DNA from: Marinifilum sp.
Lineage (GTDB): Bacteria > UBA9089 > CG2-30-40-21
DNA: 41,388 nucleotides
Direction of reading: 5' to 3'
NCBI GenBank assembly: GCA_020717845.1
Contig: DYDG01000012.1
Span: 1 to 41,388, forward strand
Part shown: one piece after another, positions 35,383 through 41,388 of the stretch
Position numbering within the stretch: the stretch's first letter is position 1
How the letters are laid out: every line of letters starts with the position of its first letter
Position numbers and translations under genes: made by a program
Notes under the pieces: generated by a model
Told to the model about the DNA's origin: nothing
What the model saw: only the letters and a program-made list of their open reading frames with translations
Database searches by the model: none

Positions 35383-35781
35383 CTAAAGCAGCTTAAACGT
35401 TATCCCCACATTCATATTCAACTCTTCCTTCCCCAGCTCTTCTGGGATACACAAAAAAGGGCTTGCCTTTCGAACACTCATGACAGCTTCATTATCTAAT
35501 ATTGGACAGCCGGATGAAGCAGCTATTGTAACCGTCTTTAACCTTCCATCATTAGAAATGCAAAATTGAACCTTGACCACCCCTTCAATCCCTTTTCTTC
35601 TTGCGATTTGAGGGTAGTTTTTCTTCCTTTCTATCTCTGCTTTAAGTTTACAGATGTATTCCTGCAGAAGGTTGTCTCTATTAACCTGAGATTGTAAAGG
35701 CTGGAAATTCTGAACCACTGCACAGGGTGTATCCTGAACAACACAACTTTCCATGGTCTTCACTGTTAAGGTTCCATCCAC
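35383..35781 (-). CDS. TonB C-terminal domain protein, apparently lacking its membrane anchor
   Basis: The product (132 aa from a GTG start) ends in a TonB domain: NYPQIARRKGIEGVVKVQFCISNDGRLKTVTIAASSGCPILDNEAVMSVRKASPF, the part that contacts TonB boxes of outer-membrane receptors. A normal TonB has an N-terminal membrane helix and a proline-rich linker. Here the frame is open upstream only to an in-frame TGA near 35840, with SAECEDSEATPVPILTG-like linker sequence and no hydrophobic segment or ATG. It is either a 5'-truncated gene or uses an unusual start. It lies between a DUF2162 gene and the TonB-dependent receptor, its expected partner. Confidence 0.75.
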   Translation of the reverse strand: MDGTLTVKTMESCVVQDTPCAVVQNFQPLQSQVNRDNLLQEYICKLKAEIERKKNYPQIARRKGIEGVVKVQFCISNDGRLKTVTIAASSGCPILDNEAVMSVRKASPFLCIPEELGKEELNMNVGITFKLL

Positions 35782-35863
35782 ACCTGTAAGAATAGGTACA
35801 GGTGTTGCTTCCGAATCCTCGCATTCCGCACTTCATTTTTTCTTTGTCTCCGTTAAAATTTTA

Positions 35864-35893
35864 TTGACAAAAGTTCCTCACCTATGCTATTCT
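35864..35893 (+). promoter_or_regulatory. Promoter of the antitoxin-like gene
   Basis: TTGACA (35864-35869) and TATTCT (35888-35893) are separated by 18 nt on the plus strand, 20 bp before the ATG of the small plus-strand gene. GAGGTAATCAAT provides its ribosome-binding site. Confidence 0.6.
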
Positions 35894-35912
35894 TATATAA
35901 GAGGTAATCAAT

Positions 35913-36188
35913 ATGTCTACAAGAAATCTAAAAATCAATACTGTCCTTGAGCCACCCCTTTATGAATGGGTAAAAGAAAGTGCTACAGCTCAAGGGATAT
36001 CTATCTCCTTAAAATTAAGAGATATCATTCAACAAGCCTATGAGTTGTCTGAGGACCTATATTGGGCAAGGGTTGGAGAAGAACGTCTGGCTACATTTAA
36101 TAAAAAAGAAGCCCTCACTCATGCTCAGGTGTGGTTGCCATTGGCACCTGCCCGATTCACTAATATTTCCACCTTACCTCTACGCTAA
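35913..36188 (+). CDS. Orphan ribbon-helix-helix/RelB-like antitoxin, probably 3'-truncated
   Basis: The first 75 residues look like a small DNA-binding antitoxin of the DUF6290/RHH type (NLKINTVLEPPLYEWVKESA, ISISLKLRDIIQQAYE, YWARVGEERLATFNKKEALTHAQVW). The last 17 residues (LPLAPARFTNISTLPLR) are antisense to the end of the TonB receptor gene and probably not original. No toxin gene follows, because the convergent receptor begins at once. It is the only plus-strand gene in this block. It may be a remnant of a toxin-antitoxin pair. Confidence 0.65.
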   Translation: MSTRNLKINTVLEPPLYEWVKESATAQGISISLKLRDIIQQAYELSEDLYWARVGEERLATFNKKEALTHAQVWLPLAPARFTNISTLPLR

Positions 36189-38394
36189 TCGTCCTCCCTG
36201 TTGCCTTGTAGTATTGATAATACTCTTTATCGAGAAGATTATCCACAGCCAGAGACAGCCTCATGTTTTCCTTAAAGGCATATCCAATCTTCATATCCAC
36301 TGTATCTACTGCATCATACGCCCCATAGACACCTTCTACAACATCAATATTATTAGAAGCAGCATACATCTTCTTTGCCCAATGCCATGTGCAGGAGGCA
36401 TCTAAGGCATTTTTATGAAAAGAAAGCCCGAGATTGGACATCTTTTCCGGCACATACTCAAAATCCTTTCCAACCGTGTTAAGGTCAGCTGGATTTGAGG
36501 TAATCTCCGTATCCTGCAGGGTATAATTGACAAAGGCATCTAACCACGCAGCAATCTTCATCTTACCCTCTACTTCAAATCCAGCTATCTGTCCGCATCC
36601 GGCATTCTCCTTGACAGAATAGGTACCAGTAACCCATTTACCATAAATAAGGTCATCTATCCTGCTCTGAAAATATGTTGCCGAAAGTGATATTCTGCCC
36701 AAGTGCTGGTCAATACCTATCTCCCAGCTTTGAGTGGTTTCTGGAGAAAGCTCAGGATTAGACACATAAGTTTTGGTAACGATTTTCGTTGTTCTATATA
36801 ACTCATAGATTGTTGGTGGTCTGAACGCCTTACCCAGAGAGGCACGGATATTGTCCAGTCGGTATAATCCTTTCTCAAATTCTGGTTTGTAGCAAATACC
36901 TGCCTTAGGAGAAAAAAACGCCCTTTTTTTATCTGCATACCTTGTTGAGTTGGTTGAGGCATCGTAATTTTCCCATATATCGTATCTTGCACCCATGAAT
37001 AATTTCAGTGTATCAGCCAATTGAACCTCACCCTGAGTATAAAAGGCAATAGTTCTCACCTTTCCTCCCATCTCGGTTGAATTCCCTGTGCCTGTTGATG
37101 ACTCATCTTTCCAATTACTAACCATCCATTCCTTAATTCTGACAGAATCGTTTCGGCAGCTCATGCCTGCTGTAACGAGATTGTTTTGCATCAAGGGAAT
37201 GTCCACCTGCACCTCACCAAAAAAGGTATCGCGTGGAGATGTCCTGCTCAATTTCCCGGGGCCTCCATAATAATCTGCCCCAGTTTGCGGGGTTACGGAG
37301 AAATCATTGGAATCAATGAGATTAAGCCTTCCCTTTAGGGCAATTTCTCCAGACAAGGTATCATAAACCAGTCCATAGACATTATCCTTTAATCTTCCCC
37401 AGGTGTTTAGAAAATTCGTTGGAGAGATAGTCATCGTGCCTTCCCCTAATAATTCAATTGTCCCGCTACTAACCGGTTTCCCGCCTCCATCCAAAAGATA
37501 ACTTTGTGGGTCATTATAGCCATATTCCCGATTATTTCCTTTATACGAAAAGGAAAGATTGGATACAGGGTTTAAGCAATAGACGAATTTATAACCATAT
37601 TGGTTTTGGTCCCAATAGTTCTTGCCTGTATCCCCAATCAAGTAGGTAGAACTACCCTTGTTATCCATAGTCTTTGTCCAGCCTGTAACCTTAGTCATTG
37701 CAGTGCCTCCTGAAGTTACAGATTTAGTCACCAAATCTGTTCGATCACCCTCACTTGTTTTCTTCTCAAGGTTGATGGCAAAAGACATTTTGCCCACCTT
37801 ATTCCCATAGTTTAGCAAGTGGCAATAAGTATTGTGCTCAGAAACTAAAGTTTTGACCTCAAAGTTTTCTTTTTGCGGCGTTTTGGTGATAACATTTATA
37901 ACCCCACCCATTGCCTCTCCGCCATAAAGGCTGGAAAAAGGCCCCTTGACCACCTCTATCCTTTCTATATTCCCAATCGGCAAATTATTCTCATCTGTCC
38001 CTCCGCTATAGGCATTATTTGTTGGCATTCCATCAAGCAACACCAGTGTCCTCTGCCCACCGCTAAACCCACGAAGTGTAATCTTACCGCTCATTACATC
38101 TGCTAATTTAGGTCGCTTCTGTACCACCCCTGCCTCATATTTTAACGCCTCATCCACAAATGAAACCCTTGCCTTTTTCTCCATCTCATCCCTTGTTACT
38201 ACCAATGCACTCACCGGCAAAGCACTAATTCTTTGCTCTACCTTTGTGGCGGTAACCACAACATCCTCTAATTCGATTATCTCTCCTGCTGTCCCTTGTT
38301 GAGGTAGCACCTCTGGCAGTTCTGCAAAACCAATACCACACCAACCAATAATCAGACTCATCCCCAATCCTGTCCAAAAACAAAATCTTTTCAT
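36160..38394 (-). CDS. TonB-dependent outer-membrane receptor under B12 riboswitch control
   Basis: This 744-aa receptor has a signal peptide (CFWTGLGMSLIIGWCGIGFAEL), a TonB box (EDVVVTATK), and a plug domain (DVMSGKITLRGFSGGQRTLVLLDGMP, NIERIEVVKGPFSSLYGGEAMGGVINVITK). A 22-strand-type barrel follows, with FRPPTIYELYR and a C-terminal LSLAVDNLLDKEYYQYYKATGRTISVEVRWKY. The cobalamin riboswitch upstream marks it as a likely corrinoid or cobalt receptor (BtuB-like). The downstream HmuS-like cluster suggests tetrapyrrole uptake more widely. A GAGGTAGCACCTCTGGC repeat is translated as part of ELPEVLPQQ just after the signal peptide. AAAGGAGAAAG precedes the ATG. Confidence 0.92.
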   Translation of the reverse strand: MKRFCFWTGLGMSLIIGWCGIGFAELPEVLPQQGTAGEIIELEDVVVTATKVEQRISALPVSALVVTRDEMEKKARVSFVDEALKYEAGVVQKRPKLADVMSGKITLRGFSGGQRTLVLLDGMPTNNAYSGGTDENNLPIGNIERIEVVKGPFSSLYGGEAMGGVINVITKTPQKENFEVKTLVSEHNTYCHLLNYGNKVGKMSFAINLEKKTSEGDRTDLVTKSVTSGGTAMTKVTGWTKTMDNKGSSTYLIGDTGKNYWDQNQYGYKFVYCLNPVSNLSFSYKGNNREYGYNDPQSYLLDGGGKPVSSGTIELLGEGTMTISPTNFLNTWGRLKDNVYGLVYDTLSGEIALKGRLNLIDSNDFSVTPQTGADYYGGPGKLSRTSPRDTFFGEVQVDIPLMQNNLVTAGMSCRNDSVRIKEWMVSNWKDESSTGTGNSTEMGGKVRTIAFYTQGEVQLADTLKLFMGARYDIWENYDASTNSTRYADKKRAFFSPKAGICYKPEFEKGLYRLDNIRASLGKAFRPPTIYELYRTTKIVTKTYVSNPELSPETTQSWEIGIDQHLGRISLSATYFQSRIDDLIYGKWVTGTYSVKENAGCGQIAGFEVEGKMKIAAWLDAFVNYTLQDTEITSNPADLNTVGKDFEYVPEKMSNLGLSFHKNALDASCTWHWAKKMYAASNNIDVVEGVYGAYDAVDTVDMKIGYAFKENMRLSLAVDNLLDKEYYQYYKATGRTISVEVRWKY

Positions 38395-38425
38395 TGTTGC
38401 TTTCTCCTTTGTTTGTAAGCGTTCA

Positions 38426-38477
38426 GATTTCAGCTATCAGATTAAGGATAAGATAAAAGCTGATCGCTGAAATCTGA
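38426..38477. repeat. Inverted repeat between the riboswitch and the receptor gene
   Basis: AGATTTCAGC and GCTGAAATCT are the arms of an imperfect palindrome, with internal CTATCAG/CTGATCG pairing as well. It lies in the receptor mRNA leader, after the riboswitch terminator and about 30 bp before the ribosome-binding site. Confidence 0.5.
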
Positions 38478-38496
38478 TTTTTTCCGTGTCTAAAAA

Positions 38497-38664
38497 CAAA
38501 AAAAACCAACCTTCGCCAAGAAGATTGGGTAAACATTCCTTTCCCTATCATTCCCTTATCCCGAAGGTACTTATCAAATGTAAGTAGTCGACCGGACTCA
38601 TGAAGTTTTCCTTCCATTACCGTTGCGGGACAGTGCCTTGAATCTCACAAGGACTTCCTCTACC
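38497..38664 (-). promoter_or_regulatory. Cobalamin riboswitch with intrinsic terminator
   Basis: The minus strand reads GGAAGTCCTTGTGAGATTC, then AAGGCACTGTCCCGCAACGG, then a loop, then ATGAGTCCGGTCGACTAC. These are the conserved core and B12-box elements of a cobalamin aptamer, closed by GTAG/CTAC (aptamer 38583-38664). Downstream, CCAATCTTCTTGGCG/AAGGTTGG followed by eight T residues (38497-38528) is an intrinsic terminator. The arrangement predicts that bound cobalamin turns off the receptor gene. Confidence 0.92.
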
Positions 38665-38688
38665 TATCTGATTCTTTTATATATAAAA

Positions 38689-38717
38689 AGTATATCATGC
38701 CTACATTTTAAAGTCAA
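38689..38717 (-). promoter_or_regulatory. Promoter of the riboswitch-receptor transcript
   Basis: On the minus strand, TTGACT (38717-38712) and TATACT (38694-38689) are separated by 17 nt. The start point would be about 38682, just before the aptamer. Confidence 0.7.
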
Positions 38718-38765
38718 TAGAAATTTTTACCTCGAAGTCAGACCCTTGCTCTCTCATTTTTTTTC

Positions 38766-38794
38766 TTGACACATCCATTATTTTGTGATATTCT
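38766..38794 (+). promoter_or_regulatory. Strong plus-strand promoter before a long inverted repeat
   Basis: TTGACA (38766-38771), a 17-nt spacer and TATTCT (38789-38794) fit a sigma-70 promoter. The start point (about 38800) falls on the first base of the inverted repeat at 38799. It could drive the diguanylate cyclase gene 420 bp downstream or a separate RNA. Confidence 0.55.
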
Positions 38795-38798
38795 TTAC

Positions 38799-39023
38799 AC
38801 TCGATGTTCAAGGTTTTTCAACCTGTGATAGTCAGAATAGAACGGCTTAGCATATTTGTAGCTGCGGGGCTTGTCCCCGCTATCTTTCAATCACACATGG
38901 AAATAAGAAGCGACCACAAGGAGGTAGCACCTCTGGCAGGTCGCAGCTACAAGAATATCAGCAGGCATTTTATCGCTTTATTCTGGTGGTTCCTATGAAC
39001 CACAAAAACCTTGAACATCGAGT
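38799..39023 (+). repeat. 225-bp element with perfect 20-bp terminal inverted repeats
   Basis: ACTCGATGTTCAAGGTTTTT (38799-38818) is repeated in reverse complement at 39004-39023. Inside are GCTGCGGGGCTTGTCCCCGC, a GAGGTAGCACCTCTGGC unit and GCGACC/GGTCGC arms. The module TAGAACGGCTTAGCATATTT (38838 on) recurs at 41334. No convincing gene lies inside. Further on, at about 39062-39095, is a GTAGAGATGTTGCA/TGCAACGTCTCTCTAC hairpin. Confidence 0.7.
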
Positions 39024-39220
39024 TATATCTCTATTATCTCCCTTGACACATTGTCATAATCCGTAGAGATGTTGCATTGCAACGTCTCTCTACACAAAGG
39101 TGAACCATCCCAAGGGGCTCAAGTTAGGGGAATTGTTCTATTATCTTTCAAGCTGGGACAAAGCTCCCAATATATAGAGATAACCGAATCTACCTAAATT
39201 AACCGGAGGTTAATACCAAC

Positions 39221-40834
39221 ATGCACCTTAATTTCCCACAACGAATGTTCAAGATAGCCAATAAGACCAGATGGCTGATAATGCTAATGGTTGTATTAAT
39301 GGTTGAGCTATTTCCACAGCAGGGGATGTCTCACACCCAGTTATATATCCTCATCAGCTTAACGGCTATCTACAATATTGTGATTAGATTTATTCCATGG
39401 CAAAAGCAGTGGCAGGAGGGTAATGGCTATCGCATATGCTATGCTGAAAGCACATTAGACATAGTATTTATTAGCGGCACAATCTATCTTACTGATGGAC
39501 TTAAGAGTGATTTCTTCTTACTTTACTTTATAGTTATTATATTTGCTGCCATTTATTACAATCCGATACGATGTTTCTTCATAACTACGTGTATAAGTTT
39601 ACTTTATATCTTGATTGGCATCTTAACATCCCCAACATACTCTTGTATACTGCCTGTTTTTCTTGGAAAACTTCCCTTATTATTTGTTATCGCTGGATTT
39701 AGCAGCTATCTAACGCAAGAGATTAAGGCTCAGAGCGAAGAATTGGCTATAGAAAAGGAAAAGTTGCAGGCTCTTCTTGCTACCCTGAAGGTAAACCTAA
39801 AGGAGATTGAGGAAAAGAGCAATGCATTGCGAGAGCTGTATAACCTCTCCTTAAAGATAGGAAGTACTTTAAGTTTAGATGAGCAACTATCTAATATTAT
39901 TGATGTTACGAGAAATTTCCTAAAGGCAGATCTGACCACAATCAGCATGATTGATGAGAAGGGGATAGAGTTAAGGACATGTGTGAGCAAGGGAGTGTTT
40001 TCTGGAGGAATCCTTGCCAGGGACAAAATTAAGATAGAGGATAGCTTATTTGGCAATGTTATTAAAACAGGTGAACTGTTGATTGTTGATGACCTGCATA
40101 AAGCAGGGGAATACTCATCTGGTCAAGAGATGACATCCTTAATTGCGGTGCCCTTAAAGATAGAGGATAATACTATTGGTGTTTTTAGCTGTGCCTATGC
40201 TCAACATAAGAAATTTAGCAAGGATGATATGAATTTTTTAGAGCTTATTAGCTCCCGGGCAGCATTGGCAGTAAATAATGCTAAACTTCACGAAGAGATA
40301 AGAAAATTAGCCATTACCGATGGTCTTACCGGACTTTATAACTACAGGTATTTTCAAGAAAATCTGCGGAATGAGATTGAGAGGTGCAAAAGGCTTAAGT
40401 ATGGAGGATTATCCCTGCTTCTTATGGATATTGATCATTTTAAGCAATTCAATGATCTGTATGGACATCAAAAAGGGGACATGGTTTTAGAAAGGGTAGG
40501 GACTCTTTTGAACATTTATACGAGGAAAACAGATGTAGTCGCTCGCTATGGCGGTGAAGAGTTTGTAGTTATTGCTCCGGGAACACCAAAGGAAAATAGC
40601 CTGTTGCTGGGAGAGAGAATAAGACATGCAATGTCTGAGAAGTTATTCAGTCAGGAAGAAAAAGTGCAAACAGGGATTACCTTTCCAGTAACAATAAGTA
40701 TTGGTGTAGCTACATTTCCAAATGATGCCAGCAACCAGGAAGAGCTGATTAAATGTGCGGATAATGCCCTTTATAGTGCTAAAAGTGCCGGAAGGGATAG
40801 GGTAGTTGGCTGGGGAGTTAAGGCTGAAGGATGA
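39221..40834 (+). CDS. Membrane GAF-GGDEF diguanylate cyclase
   Basis: This 537-aa protein makes cyclic di-GMP. An N-terminal part with about five to six membrane helices (residues 15-170) is followed by a coiled coil (AQSEELAIEKEKLQALLATLKVNLKEIEEK) and a GAF sensor domain (about 215-360). The GGDEF domain is at about 365-530: DGLTGLYNYRYFQ, LLLMDIDHFKQFNDLYGHQKGD and the active-site RYGGEEF. An RxxD inhibitory site (RKTD, five residues before GGEEF) is present, so product feedback is expected. GGAGG lies 11 nt before the ATG. There are no partner genes nearby; a 10-bp-arm hairpin overlaps its stop codon. Confidence 0.94.
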   Translation: MHLNFPQRMFKIANKTRWLIMLMVVLMVELFPQQGMSHTQLYILISLTAIYNIVIRFIPWQKQWQEGNGYRICYAESTLDIVFISGTIYLTDGLKSDFFLLYFIVIIFAAIYYNPIRCFFITTCISLLYILIGILTSPTYSCILPVFLGKLPLLFVIAGFSSYLTQEIKAQSEELAIEKEKLQALLATLKVNLKEIEEKSNALRELYNLSLKIGSTLSLDEQLSNIIDVTRNFLKADLTTISMIDEKGIELRTCVSKGVFSGGILARDKIKIEDSLFGNVIKTGELLIVDDLHKAGEYSSGQEMTSLIAVPLKIEDNTIGVFSCAYAQHKKFSKDDMNFLELISSRAALAVNNAKLHEEIRKLAITDGLTGLYNYRYFQENLRNEIERCKRLKYGGLSLLLMDIDHFKQFNDLYGHQKGDMVLERVGTLLNIYTRKTDVVARYGGEEFVVIAPGTPKENSLLLGERIRHAMSEKLFSQEEKVQTGITFPVTISIGVATFPNDASNQEELIKCADNALYSAKSAGRDRVVGWGVKAEG

Positions 40835-40863
40835 TTGACAATTGTTAATTGCTAATTGTCAAT
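40834..40863. repeat. Hairpin overlapping the stop codon of the diguanylate cyclase
   Basis: ATTGACAATT (40834-40843) and AATTGTCAAT (40854-40863) pair perfectly around a ten-base loop. No T-run follows on the plus strand, so termination there is uncertain. Confidence 0.5.
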
Positions 40864-41388
40864 GAACATCAAGTATTACATAACAACTCGCATTTTTCAG
40901 CTTGAGCATTGCAAACCATAAGAATCCACAAGCAAGGATGCTTGTGCTACTGATCAGAGCAGTGGATGGAAGTTATGTAGCTCTGAACTTCGGAACTTAA
41001 GAACTTCGGAGGTTTAGAACAAGACTTAACCGCTTAGATAAGGCATTGTGAAATTCAGGGGGGCAGGGATGTATTCCCGCTTAACAAAGTGATCATTGAG
41101 CTTGTCGAAATGGGGTTAAGGGGTTGTTGTGCACATTATGGGTTGCCTCTGCGTTGTGACCTCATATTATGCTTTGCCAATTACAGACACCATCAGATTG
41201 CTTTGCTTTGCTCGCAATGTGAGTAAGAAGCCAGCCAGGTATTTGTGGTCATTGAGCGAAGTCGAAATGTTGCCTTGCTGTTCCCAAAGACCACTTGCAT
41301 CTAATTCACGTCAGTATGGCAAGTATAGCCGTATAGAACGGCTTAGCATATTTGTAGCTGCGGGAGGTAGCACTGGCAGCAGACCTTC
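40864..41388. other. Gene-free, repeat-rich tail
   Basis: I see no coding region. The stretch holds dispersed fragments: CACAAGCAAGGATGCTTGTG (about 40928), GAACTTCGG units (about 40986-41012), TTGAGCTTGTCGAAATG and TTGAGCGAAGTCGAAATG (about 41096 and 41254), and TAGAACGGCTTAGCATATTT plus a GAGGTAGCAC unit at 41334-41377. Confidence 0.55.

Noticed and set aside
38804-38998. A 64-codon plus-strand frame containing VAAGLVPA
   Set aside because: It is a translation of the inverted-repeat element; the same peptide arises wherever the GCTGCGGGGCTTGTCCC module occurs.

Overview
The window reads as a chromosomal segment of an uncultivated, moderately AT-rich, diderm bacterium. A Gram-negative-type envelope is indicated by a TonB-dependent receptor, a TonB C-terminal domain, an ExbB-type proton channel and a PorV/UPF0164-like outer-membrane protein. 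The rod-shape machinery MreB-MreC-MreD-PBP2-RodA is complete. Short dispersed palindromic repeats occur between genes and in places inside them. I cannot assign a phylum from the sequence alone.

Layout. (1) 249-7119, minus strand: a TPR lipoprotein-like protein, then mreB, mreC, mreD, mrdA (PBP2) and rodA, behind a good sigma-70-type promoter at about 7165-7194. (2) 7385-7983: a decayed, internally deleted insertion sequence with perfect 15-bp terminal inverted repeats. A second 160-bp inverted-repeat element is nested in it. Its right end abuts cas3, and it still carries a consensus promoter pointing at the cas operon. (3) 7984-17756, plus strand: a complete type I-E CRISPR-Cas operon, cas3-cas8e-cse2-cas7e-cas5e-cas6e-(Bro-N protein)-cas1-cas2-(DEDDy exonuclease). 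Two genes are not standard members: a Bro-N/antirepressor-like gene overlapping cas1, and a stand-alone exonuclease 4 bp after cas2. cas6e contains a near-copy of the CRISPR repeat inside its coding sequence. (4) 17817-20224: a CRISPR array of 40 repeats (identical over 28 nt) and 39 spacers, with a constant 61-nt period. (5) 20225-21075: no large gene, one possible 31-codon membrane peptide with a promoter, and terminator-like hairpins. (6) 21076-26233, minus strand: two small membrane proteins, a CobC-like histidine phosphatase, a nucleoside phosphorylase, an OLD-like AAA ATPase, a PD-(D/E)XK-like nuclease and thiC. The last five are overlapping or nearly so. (7) 26258-28038: tRNA-Pro(CGG), pcm and a PorV-like protein. 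(8) 28111-38717, minus strand: a tetrapyrrole/corrinoid locus running promoter, cobalamin riboswitch with terminator, TonB-dependent receptor, TonB C-terminal protein, DUF2162 membrane protein, ExbB, DUF2149 protein, an exported CobN/HmuS-like giant protein and cbiB. (9) 38766-41388: a promoter plus long inverted-repeat element, a membrane GAF-GGDEF diguanylate cyclase, and a repeat-rich tail.

How the parts work together. Region 1 is the elongasome that builds the lateral wall. Region 3 is an adaptive immune system whose accessory exonuclease is positioned to trim prespacers, by analogy with the DnaQ domains fused or adjacent to Cas2 in some type I-E systems. Region 8 couples a B12-regulated outer-membrane receptor to an energised inner-membrane complex and an extracytoplasmic chelatase/dechelatase-like protein. 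It resembles the hmuRSTUV heme loci of Bacteroidota but carries a B12-type control element. The most noteworthy observations are the CRISPR-repeat mimic in cas6e, the exonuclease and Bro-N genes embedded in the cas operon, the IS-derived promoter next to cas3, the B12-riboswitch/HmuS-like combination, and the ATPase-nuclease pair in the thiC operon.
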